From: Rhizobium leguminosarum
Lineage (GTDB): Bacteria; Pseudomonadota; Alphaproteobacteria; Rhizobiales; Rhizobiaceae
Direction of reading: 5' to 3'
Length of the DNA: 57,344 nucleotides
Assembly: GCF_001652265.1 (NCBI RefSeq)
Contig: NZ_LWBS01000391.1
Coordinates: forward strand, 1 to 57,344
Both the position numbers and the translations under genes were made by a program. Of the stretch, positions 1 through 5,635 are shown piece after piece (the first letter of the stretch is position 1; the number at the start of each line of letters is the position of its first letter). The notes below the pieces were generated by a model. The model did no database searches. It saw nothing but the letters and a program-made list of their open reading frames with translations, and was not told the origin of the DNA.

Positions 1-87
1 GTAGTTCTTCCTGCGTGGACTCTTTCTTTCAGTTAAAATACTCCTTTTAAAAGTTGGCGCTGACCGTATACTACTTCTAGTTAACCT

Positions 88-95
88 GGGAGGAG
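88..95 (+). promoter_or_regulatory. Strong ribosome binding site and possible -10 of the TIR-caspase operon
   Basis: GGGAGGAG lies nine bases before the ATG at 105, a strong Shine-Dalgarno that fixes the start of the TIR gene. A TATACT hexamer at 67-72 could be a -10 box; no convincing -35 is seen. Nothing else is recognised in the first 104 bases. Confidence 0.5.
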
Positions 96-104
96 ACGCA
101 GTTT

Positions 105-476
105 ATGGCTGACACAAAAGTCATTTTTGTCGCATTCGCAATCGAGGATTCCAAGATCCGCGATATGATAAAAGGGCAGTCTCTGCACACGAATAGCCCT
201 TTTGAATACATCGATATGTCGGTCAAAGAGGCCTATGACGATGAATGGAAGAAGAAGGTCCGCACCCGCATCCTGCGGTCGAATGGCGTGCTCGCCATAG
301 TGAGCAAGAACTCCCTGACATCGAGTGGCCAGAAATGGGAAATTCAGTGCGCTAAGGAGGAGGGTAGACCAGTAAGGGGCATTTGGGGGTACACAGATGA
401 CCGCACCAACGTAGCAGGAGTGAGCACGATGGTTTGGACGTGGCCGAACATCGCTAACTGGATCGATGGACTCTAA
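105..476 (+). CDS. TIR-like (ThsB/DUF1863-type) signalling protein, type IV Thoeris-like
   Basis: A 123-residue single-domain protein that fits the TIR-like fold of ThsB proteins: beta-strand A KVIFVAFA (5-12), a helix with DSKIRD, central strand [10 protein letters not shown] (61-70), and the W78-E79 motif in QKWEIQ where the predicted NAD-cleaving glutamate sits, followed by VRGIWGY. Known ThsB proteins sense phage and convert NAD+ into a cyclic ADP-ribose isomer. Its stop overlaps the next start by one base (TAATG), so it is translationally coupled to the caspase-like gene, the pairing described for type IV Thoeris. The signal made here and the trigger are inferred, not visible. The base composition is less GC-rich than the flanking chromosome, which suggests transfer. 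Confidence 0.75.
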   Translation: MADTKVIFVAFAIEDSKIRDMIKGQSLHTNSPFEYIDMSVKEAYDDEWKKKVRTRILRSNGVLAIVSKNSLTSSGQKWEIQCAKEEGRPVRGIWGYTDDRTNVAGVSTMVWTWPNIANWIDGL

Positions 477-1477
477 TGCGCAAGGCGTTGATCGTTGGCA
501 TCGACTATTATGAGCATATCACAGGCCTGCGGGGATGTGTGAACGATGCTTACTCGGTAAAAACTGCCCTGGAGCGCAACGCGGACGGCACGGTCAATTT
601 CGTAACGCCGCGCCTTATCACCGGCACTGGTCCCGCAGACATCATTGAGCGAAAAGAGCTGAAGGACGCAGTCCGTGAGCTTTTCGCCGATAAGTCCGAG
701 ATCGCCCTCTTCTACTTCGCTGGACATGGCTATGTCGAAGATACTGGTGGCTTCCTTTGCGCGGGCGACTGCAAAGATGGCGATGACGGATTGTCGCTCA
801 ACGAAGTGATGACGATTGCCAAAGCGTCGCCCGCCACGAACAAGGTGATTATCCTGGACAGTTGCCACGGGGGCGTGGCCGGGGATAGAGCGAACCTAAA
901 GGGCTTTGCCGAGATTGCGACAGGTATGACGATCCTCACCGCCTCCACTGAGGATCAATACGCAATGGAGGTACAAGGGGCGGCCCAACCCGGCGGAGTG
1001 TTCACCAATTTGCTCGTTGACGCATTGAACGGTGCTGCTGCAAATCTTGTAGGGGATGTCACGCCGGGCAGCGTATACGCTCACATTGACCAGTCACTTG
1101 GACCATGGGCGGGTCAACGTCCTGTCTTTAAGACGAATGTGCAGACGTTCGTGTCACTGCGGAAGGCGGCAGCGCCGATACCCTTGGCGGATCTCCAGGC
1201 TCTAGCGACTTACTTCCCAGACGCTTCTTACCAATTTCCTCTCGATCCATCGTACGAGCCAGAGCGGAGTGAAGACGACAAGCGCGATCCGAATATTCCC
1301 CCTCCCGACCCAGAGAAAACTGCAATCTTCGCCACGCTGCAGAGATACGTGAGGGTGAACCTGGTGCGCCCGGTGGGAGCTCCGCATATGTGGCATGCTG
1401 CCATGCAGTCAAAAGCTTGCGAACTCACCGTCCTTGGTGAGCATTATCGAAGTCTTGTCGCCCATGATATGATATGA
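476..1477 (+). CDS. Caspase-like (C14) protease effector, type IV Thoeris-like
   Basis: A 333-residue protein with an N-terminal caspase p20-type domain (about 1-230). [10 protein letters not shown] opens the fold, the catalytic histidine is H84 in YFAGHGY, and the catalytic cysteine is C130 in ILDSCHGG. Both dyad residues are intact. The C-terminal part (about 240-333) is separate from the protease, with a proline/acid-rich linker near 260-280 and a conserved-looking patch NLVRPVG..HMWHAAM; it is the obvious candidate for a ligand sensor. In type IV Thoeris such a protease is activated by N7-cADPR made by the TIR partner and then degrades cell proteins. Gene order and coupling here fit that model. 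Alternative: a metacaspase-type effector answering another signal. Confidence 0.78.
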   Translation: MRKALIVGIDYYEHITGLRGCVNDAYSVKTALERNADGTVNFVTPRLITGTGPADIIERKELKDAVRELFADKSEIALFYFAGHGYVEDTGGFLCAGDCKDGDDGLSLNEVMTIAKASPATNKVIILDSCHGGVAGDRANLKGFAEIATGMTILTASTEDQYAMEVQGAAQPGGVFTNLLVDALNGAAANLVGDVTPGSVYAHIDQSLGPWAGQRPVFKTNVQTFVSLRKAAAPIPLADLQALATYFPDASYQFPLDPSYEPERSEDDKRDPNIPPPDPEKTAIFATLQRYVRVNLVRPVGAPHMWHAAMQSKACELTVLGEHYRSLVAHDMI

Positions 1478-1484
1478 GATCTCG

Positions 1485-1784
1485 ATGGAAGAGCAACAGA
1501 TCGAAGCGGCGCTCAACAGCGTTCTCGAACGCCTAGCAGCAATAGAGCATGAACGCTGGTCTCATTGGCAGAAATACCTGCATAAAAGTGGTCTTCGCCA
1601 ATCCGATGGGAGCCTTATCATTTCCTCAGAACTGATCGAACGATGGGAGCGGCAAATTTCCACCGCATATGCGGAATTGAGCGAAGCGGAAAAAGACAGC
1701 GATCGAGACCAAGTACGAAAGTATCTACCTGTTATAAAGAAGGCGCTGTTGACTGCGTTAGCGGCTCAGACGACTAGCTCGTAG
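1485..1784 (+). CDS. Small RyR-like domain protein, third gene of the TIR-caspase operon
   Basis: A 99-residue protein starting seven bases after the caspase gene, so in the same operon. It shows the two halves typical of RyR (ryanodine receptor-repeat) domains: an aromatic helix AAIEHERWSHWQKYL (18-32) and the signature LSEAEKDSDRDQV (65-77). The loop between them is replaced by a charged helical stretch. RyR domains have been predicted from gene neighbourhoods to bind nucleotide-derived ligands in conflict systems. A role as sensor, sponge or regulator of the TIR signal is inference. Its last 27 bases overlap the convergent zinc-ribbon gene. The family call is moderate because it rests on motif shape only. 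Confidence 0.6.
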   Translation: MEEQQIEAALNSVLERLAAIEHERWSHWQKYLHKSGLRQSDGSLIISSELIERWERQISTAYAELSEAEKDSDRDQVRKYLPVIKKALLTALAAQTTSS

Positions 1785-1964
1785 ACGATTGCTCCTCTTA
1801 TCGCCGCAGGTCATGCACCGCAGCTTTGCCTCAACCGTGATAAGCATGATCGCCCGCTCAAAGCGGCGCCGAATCTGCCAACGATCAAGCGATCCAACGT
1901 GCCCGCACGAAGAACATTCGCCGCCGAGCACGTACCATTCCGCCAGCTCGCCGAGCTGAAGCAA
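1758..1964 (-). CDS. Small zinc-ribbon protein
   Basis: A 68-residue protein read from a TTG at 1962-1964. It has CSSCGH (two Cys two residues apart) and CMTCGD near the C terminus, a four-cysteine zinc ribbon, preceded by LGELAEWYVLGG. Small rhizobial proteins of this shape are familiar to me, but no function is known. The reading frame stays open upstream to about 2117, and that upstream part may belong to the previous gene after a one-base shift (see findings). The 3' end overlaps the RyR-like gene by 27 bases in convergent orientation. It is probably co-transcribed with the two genes to its right from the LexA-box promoter region. Confidence 0.6.
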   Translation of the reverse strand: MLQLGELAEWYVLGGECSSCGHVGSLDRWQIRRRFERAIMLITVEAKLRCMTCGDKRSNRLRASRLSR

Positions 1965-2224
1965 AAGTCTCTGTTGTGATGCGGCCGGCGGCGTGTTGTC
2001 GCCGGCCGCATGCGTTTTGGGCGCTGGGCGCTCCCCGCCAAGCCCCGTTCCATGACGAAGCGATTGTTGTAGTGGATAAGGAATTTCCCTTTGCAGTGAT
2101 CCTGGGCGGCCTTCCATGGCGCGAGAGAAACCTGAAAGGATGACGAATAAGAGATAGTTTCGAGGAGGATATCATCCTCACCATCCCAGACTTCGATCCG
2201 GAAATTCGCCTCGTCACGGTTCAT
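1811..2224 (-). CDS. Conserved small rhizobial protein, C-terminal half probably out of frame
   Basis: The N terminus (MNRDEANFRIEVWD, then LLETISYSSSF and the WKAA / LIHYNNRFVMER region, about 60 residues) looks like a genuine conserved rhizobial small protein of unknown function. After the FVMERG segment the frame becomes arginine/serine-rich and runs antisense-like across the zinc-ribbon gene until a stop at 1811. That composition change suggests that a one-base change in the C4 run at 2043-2046 (G4 on the coding strand) altered the original end. The start ATG at 2222-2224 follows the upstream gene's stop by one base, so the two are co-transcribed. The true 3' end is uncertain. Confidence 0.45.
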   Translation of the reverse strand: MNRDEANFRIEVWDGEDDILLETISYSSSFQVSLAPWKAAQDHCKGKFLIHYNNRFVMERGLAGSAQRPKRMRPATTRRRPHHNRDFCFSSASWRNGTCSAANVLRAGTLDRLIVGRFGAALSGRSCLSRLRQSCGA

Positions 2225-2225
2225 G

Positions 2226-2462
2226 TTAGGCGGCGATATCGGCCGTTTCGCCGAACTGGCAAAGCATGCGTGGGCTGCTCATATCGCCGGTCTCCATGTC
2301 AACCATTACCGAATACGCTGCTACGCCTACAAAGCGATCGGCCATCGACTCTGCGATCCGTTCTGCGGCTGCAGGATTGGAAGCTTGGCGCATTTCACCG
2401 GCAGCTAGATTGCCCCGGACTTTTTTGAACGGAAGTACAATAAATTTCTCAGAAAGCGACAT
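2226..2462 (-). CDS. Conserved rhizobial small protein of the lysogeny-side operon
   Basis: A 78-residue protein (MSLSEKFIVLPFKK start, PAAAERIAESMADRF helix, VMVDMETGDM strand). I do not recognise a named domain; similar small proteins occur in rhizobial genomes beside mobile elements. The coding strand has AAAGGAGTT 6-14 bases before the ATG, a good ribosome site. It is the first gene of a leftward operon with the next two small genes, and an exact alphaproteobacterial LexA box lies 28-42 bases upstream of its start. Damage-inducible expression is therefore plausible. Function unknown. Confidence 0.65.
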   Translation of the reverse strand: MSLSEKFIVLPFKKVRGNLAAGEMRQASNPAAAERIAESMADRFVGVAAYSVMVDMETGDMSSPRMLCQFGETADIAA

Positions 2463-2489
2463 TGGTAACTCCTTTCGTCTCGAACCAAT

Positions 2490-2504
2490 GTTCTTATTTT
2501 GTTC
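2490..2504. promoter_or_regulatory. LexA (SOS) box GTTC-N7-GTTC
   Basis: GTTC at 2490-2493 and GTTC at 2501-2504 are separated by exactly seven bases. GTTC-N7-GTTC is the direct-repeat LexA operator of alphaproteobacteria. It lies just upstream of the leftward gene starting at 2462 and about 125 bp beyond the 3' end of the phage repressor gene, so it most likely controls the 2462-to-1758 operon. Confidence 0.6.
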
Positions 2505-2627
2505 TCATTGTCGGTTGAGTCAACCGGGATTCTGTGGACGCGCAATCACATAGGTGGACAAACATTGGGCAATGCCCTTTCGCAGAAGCGAATCGAAGAG
2601 GGTCTGCTCTGTGGACAACCTGTGGAT

Positions 2628-3323
2628 CTAGCGAACTGGCATTGGAGCATGGCCCGTGAACATGATCCGGCCGCCCACACGCAGTTCGTCAATGCGATCG
2701 GCTGTGAACTCTTCGGAGGGATAGCCGGCAGCAACGTTGTCGGAGGTCAGATGAAGTTTCCCGTCCATCGACCAACGCGCTCGCTTCACCAGGACGCGAT
2801 CCATGACGTTGAAATGATAGATGCGGCCATCGTCGACCTCAGTCTTGGATGCATCGGCGATCAATAAGGCGCCATCGGGAATGGTCGGCCACATCGAGTC
2901 GCCACGTGCCTCCAGGATGTAGCAATATTCGGGATTTGCGCCGAGGTTCCGCAAAAAATCGCGAGCAAACGCGACTTCACCCACGGGCATTTGGTCGACG
3001 GCAATAAGTCCTCTTCCCGCAGATGCGCGCGCGTCGAATCGGGGAAGCCGAACGATATTGTCGTTTGAGGATGCAGCGATGCTCCTGTCGTCTGAGGAAT
3101 ACATGTCCCCCTGGCCGGTAAATAACCAATTGAGATTTACGCCCTTCTTCTGGCGGAGCGTCTCGAGGAAATTCCAATCGGGCGATCTGTCTCCGCGCTC
3201 ATAGTTGCCCAACGTGCCGTCGACGACGCCGACGCTCTCAGCGAACGCCTTTCTCTCCATGCCTTCGCGTAACAATTGAAGCCGCTCTCCGAGGCCTCCC
3301 GAGATCTTTGCAGGTCTTCCCAT
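2628..3323 (-). CDS. Phage repressor: XRE-type HTH plus S24/LexA-like self-cleavage domain
   Basis: A 231-residue protein from the ATG at 3321-3323. The N-terminal HTH covers about 10-65 (GERLQLLREGM..KAFAESVGV..GTLGNYERGDR). The C-terminal peptidase S24 domain has a potential Ala-Gly cleavage site in RASAGRG (A102-G103), the nucleophile S143 in ARGDSMWP and the general base K180 in RVLVKR. It should hold the prophage silent and be inactivated by RecA-stimulated autocleavage. It is divergent from the Ner-like gene, as in Mu. A TTG four codons upstream (3335) is possible, but no Shine-Dalgarno precedes either start, so translation may be leaderless or weak. Confidence 0.9.
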   Translation of the reverse strand: MGRPAKISGGLGERLQLLREGMERKAFAESVGVVDGTLGNYERGDRSPDWNFLETLRQKKGVNLNWLFTGQGDMYSSDDRSIAASSNDNIVRLPRFDARASAGRGLIAVDQMPVGEVAFARDFLRNLGANPEYCYILEARGDSMWPTIPDGALLIADASKTEVDDGRIYHFNVMDRVLVKRARWSMDGKLHLTSDNVAAGYPSEEFTADRIDELRVGGRIMFTGHAPMPVR

Positions 3324-3330
3324 TGTGTAA

Positions 3331-3367
3331 ATCAACGAACGGCATTTACTTTATCCCAAACGTTGAT
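3331..3367. promoter_or_regulatory. Early control region with inverted operator half-sites
   Basis: ATCAACG at 3331-3337 is matched by its reverse complement CGTTGAT at 3361-3367, with the match weakly extended on both sides by A/T. The pair lies between the divergent repressor and Ner-like genes, where the lysogenic and early promoters of Mu-like phages sit, so these are candidate repressor or Ner operators. The remainder of 3368-3448 is AT-rich and probably holds the early promoter. Confidence 0.45.
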
Positions 3368-3448
3368 ATTCTCTCCATAAATACGGACCAAATCACCAAT
3401 GAGAAGGGAGACCGGCCAGGGCCTCCCTCATCACAACGAGGATCCACT

Positions 3449-3781
3449 ATGCACCGGCCCCAGCAGGCGGACAAGAAGACCCGTAGCGCTCACGACCGAA
3501 TTGAGGAAATGGCGGCGATCAAGACTAAGCTCCTGATCGCCGGCATTACCCTCACCAAGGTTGACGAGGAGTATAAGCTACCTCGTGGAACCGCCGGAAC
3601 GACGCTCCGGGAACCCAACATGGCAGGTGAGCGGGCGATTGCTGCAGCTCTCGGCACAAGGCCACATTTGCTGTGGCGGACGCGTTACCACGCCTCCGGT
3701 CTGCGTAAATCTCCTCAACCACCCGCCAACTATGAGCGTCCGCCGACCATGCGGCAACGCCAAAACGACGCGGCGGCATAG
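3449..3781 (+). CDS. Ner-like DNA-binding regulator
   Basis: A 110-residue protein from the ATG at 3449, preceded by ACGAGGA. The central part (IKTKLLIAGITLTKVDEEYKL, then TLREPN and AIAAALGTRPHLLWRTRY) is the helix-turn-helix of the Ner/Nlp family, including the conserved ALG..P..LWR.RY segment. In Mu, Ner turns down the early and repressor promoters when lytic growth begins. It is the first rightward early gene, opposite the repressor, exactly the Mu position. The arginine-rich C-terminal tail is poorly conserved. Confidence 0.85.
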   Translation: MHRPQQADKKTRSAHDRIEEMAAIKTKLLIAGITLTKVDEEYKLPRGTAGTTLREPNMAGERAIAAALGTRPHLLWRTRYHASGLRKSPQPPANYERPPTMRQRQNDAAA

Positions 3782-3783
3782 AC

Positions 3784-3912
3784 ATGCGCAACCCGTTCAT
3801 TCCCTCCCATTCCCGCGTCTGCGAGACGGCAAATCTTGTCATGATGTTTTCGGTGACAGTCGCCGGCCTGGTCGCAGCCGTAGCCGTCTTGTTCATACAG
3901 GTGGCCAGATGA
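3784..3912 (+). CDS. Putative 42-residue membrane miniprotein
   Basis: A short frame from the ATG at 3784, two bases after the Ner stop, encodes MRNPFIPSHSRVC and then a single hydrophobic helix (VMMFSVTVAGLVAAVAVLF). Its stop overlaps the next start as ATGA (3909-3912), the coupling used throughout this operon, which is the main support for it being real. No homologue is recognised. Confidence 0.4.
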   Translation: MRNPFIPSHSRVCETANLVMMFSVTVAGLVAAVAVLFIQVAR

Positions 3913-4268
3913 TCAACGCTTTTGATCAGAAGGCGCTCTACGAAGCGCATCTGCATGCCTGCTTTGCTGCCGTCCGCGAGGGCTTTCCTCACCTTGCCGT
4001 TCGCGAGATCGTCGACCCACCACACGAGTGGTTTGATGCCGCTCTTGCCCGCCAGGTGGTCATGCATCTGATGGTCGTCGAGTTGAAGTGGCCGAAACGC
4101 CGCGTCGTCGAGGTCGAGGACCGGTCGCGTGAAGCGATCAACCGCGCAATTCGGACAGTCAATGCTCGCCTGGAGAGCCTTCGTTTCGAGGCTCACTACC
4201 GGACCATGGCCCGGCGCGCCCGTTCCCTCATCTCGTTTCAAACCACAACAGAAGAAGACGCCGCATAA
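3909..4268 (+). CDS. Early phage protein with DnaA-C-terminal-like helix-turn-helix
   Basis: A 119-residue protein starting at the ATG of an ATGA overlap. The segment ALARQVVMHLMVVEL..KRRVVEVEDRSREAINRAIRTVNARL (about 46-90) has the spacing of the DnaA domain IV helix-turn-helix (R..AMYL, then a recognition helix with a serine/arginine replacing RDHTTV). It probably binds DNA; no enzymatic motif is seen. It sits between Ner and the ParB-like gene, so it may act in early regulation or replication. The assignment to a DnaA-like fold is by pattern only. Confidence 0.5.
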   Translation: MINAFDQKALYEAHLHACFAAVREGFPHLAVREIVDPPHEWFDAALARQVVMHLMVVELKWPKRRVVEVEDRSREAINRAIRTVNARLESLRFEAHYRTMARRARSLISFQTTTEEDAA

Positions 4269-5119
4269 TGGCCGAGTTCAAACGCATTCCTATATCCGAG
4301 ATCGTCATTCCCGAGCGCCTCCGCGCGGTCGAGGAAGAGCATGCCCTCGCCATTGCGCAGAGCATCGTCGAGCACGGTCTCATCAACCCCGTGACCGTTC
4401 GCGCCACCCCTAACGCAAAGGGTGGCAAGTACACGCTTGTAGCCGGCGCGCACCGCATTCGAGCCGTCGAAATCAACGACGACGTCGAAATTGATGCCAT
4501 GATCGTCGAGGGCGACAAGGCTGAGGCCCAACTTGTTGAAATCACCGAAAACCTCTTTCGGAACGACCTTTCGGTGATGGACCGAGCAATCTTCGTCCAA
4601 ACCTATCGCGACGTTTGGGAAAAAGCGCACGGCAAGATCGGCGTCGGCAGGCCAGGAAATCGCGCCAACTTGTCGCAATTATTCGCCGACGAGGCCGAAG
4701 CCGGCAGCTTCTCCGTTCACGTCGCTGACCGGATGGGCCTTTCTCGTAGGGCCGTCGAGAGATTGAACAAGATCGCTCAGAACCTTCATCCCGACGTTCG
4801 CTCGGCGGTGCGAGGCACTCCGATCGCTGACAATCAATCGGCGCTGCTGAAGATTGCCAAGATGGAGCCGCAGAAGCAGCGCCAGACGGCAGTTGCATTT
4901 CGCGCCGAGCCAGACCTCAAGAAGGCGCTCGCACTTGTCGAGCCGGCGCCGTCGCTTTCCAAAAAACAGGTGGAGCAGGCAACTTTGCTTTCCCGCCTGG
5001 TGACGGCTTGGGAAGATGCCAGCGAAGAAACCCGCACCCAATTCCTTGAGCATATCGGCCTCGGCGAAGGCGGCGATGCATTGATGGTCCAAATTCGCAG
5101 CGAGGCTCGTGATGAATAA
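4268..5119 (+). CDS. ParB/Spo0J-type N-terminal domain protein
   Basis: A 283-residue protein whose first 100 residues are a ParB-like domain: IPISEIVIPERLR, AIAQSIVEHGLINPVTV and the hallmark GAHRIRA (60-66), followed by ENLFRNDLS (94-102). The middle contains an HTH-like part (SVHVADRMGLSRRAVERLNKIA). ParB family proteins use this pocket for CTP or DNA binding. Mu-like phages of alphaproteobacteria often carry one just before the transposase. The start overlaps the previous stop by one base (TAATG). Its role may be transcriptional rather than in partition, since no ParA is present. Confidence 0.8.
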   Translation: MAEFKRIPISEIVIPERLRAVEEEHALAIAQSIVEHGLINPVTVRATPNAKGGKYTLVAGAHRIRAVEINDDVEIDAMIVEGDKAEAQLVEITENLFRNDLSVMDRAIFVQTYRDVWEKAHGKIGVGRPGNRANLSQLFADEAEAGSFSVHVADRMGLSRRAVERLNKIAQNLHPDVRSAVRGTPIADNQSALLKIAKMEPQKQRQTAVAFRAEPDLKKALALVEPAPSLSKKQVEQATLLSRLVTAWEDASEETRTQFLEHIGLGEGGDALMVQIRSEARDE

Positions 5120-5573
5120 GCATCCGGCCCAGCTCGATTTCTTTCTGGAGCCTCTTTTTCCAGTACGTCATGCGACCGCCTCGATCGACATCGAGCGATT
5201 TCGTTCAAAGCTGAAACGGGCCATGGCGCAAGCCATCAGAGAGTGCCCGCATGGTCGCGAAGTCATAGCCGCCCGCATGGCGCAATACCTCGGCTTGCCA
5301 AACCTCTCCAAGGCCACCCTCGACGCCTACACCGCCGAGAGCAAGCACACCCATGACATCAGTCTTGTTCGCTTCAAGGCGTTCATCCGCGCGACCGGCG
5401 CGCTCTGGCTTTGGGATTTGATCGTCTCCGAGGATGGCTTGACCATGCTCGAAGGCGACGAAGCCCGCCTCGCGGAGATCGCGAGACTGCAGCAAGAGCA
5501 GCGCGCCTTAGCGCTCGAATTGAAGGCTCTGCGGTCGACTCCGATCATCATCAAGCGGAAGGCGCGGCCGTGA
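5112..5573 (+). CDS. Conserved early protein upstream of the transposase
   Basis: A 153-residue protein from the ATG at 5112 (a GTG one codon upstream is also possible), overlapping the ParB-like gene by eight bases. SIDIERFRSKLKRAMAQAI, AARMAQYLGLPNLSKATLDAY and LVRFKAFIRATGALWLWDLI suggest an all-helical protein with an HTH-like middle and a coiled C terminus rich in Q/E/L (LQQEQRALALELKALR). I do not recognise a named family, but proteins with this layout precede MuA-type transposases in related prophages. Possibly a DNA-binding cofactor; function unknown. Confidence 0.6.
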   Translation: MNKHPAQLDFFLEPLFPVRHATASIDIERFRSKLKRAMAQAIRECPHGREVIAARMAQYLGLPNLSKATLDAYTAESKHTHDISLVRFKAFIRATGALWLWDLIVSEDGLTMLEGDEARLAEIARLQQEQRALALELKALRSTPIIIKRKARP

Positions 5574-5635
5574 CGGCCGCCCTCACAATCGCAGCTCTCA
5601 CCGGCATCCTCCTGGCGCTAAGAGGCCTAGCTTGA
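5570..5635 (+). CDS. Putative 21-residue hydrophobic peptide (overlap-coupled)
   Basis: From GTG 5570 to TGA 5635 the frame encodes TAALTIAALTGILLALRGLA, a single hydrophobic helix. It shares GTGA with the previous stop and TTGA with the transposase start, so it bridges the two genes without a gap. It may be a real miniprotein or only a translational relay; no homologue is recognised. Confidence 0.3.
   Translation: MTAALTIAALTGILLALRGLA

Noticed and set aside
1758..2117. Zinc-ribbon protein as a 119-residue protein from an ATG at 2117
   Set aside because: The first 50 residues in that frame are out of frame with the better-looking upstream protein and have no ribosome site; the domain proper begins after the TTG at 1964. 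A fusion through a one-base shift is recorded as a finding instead.
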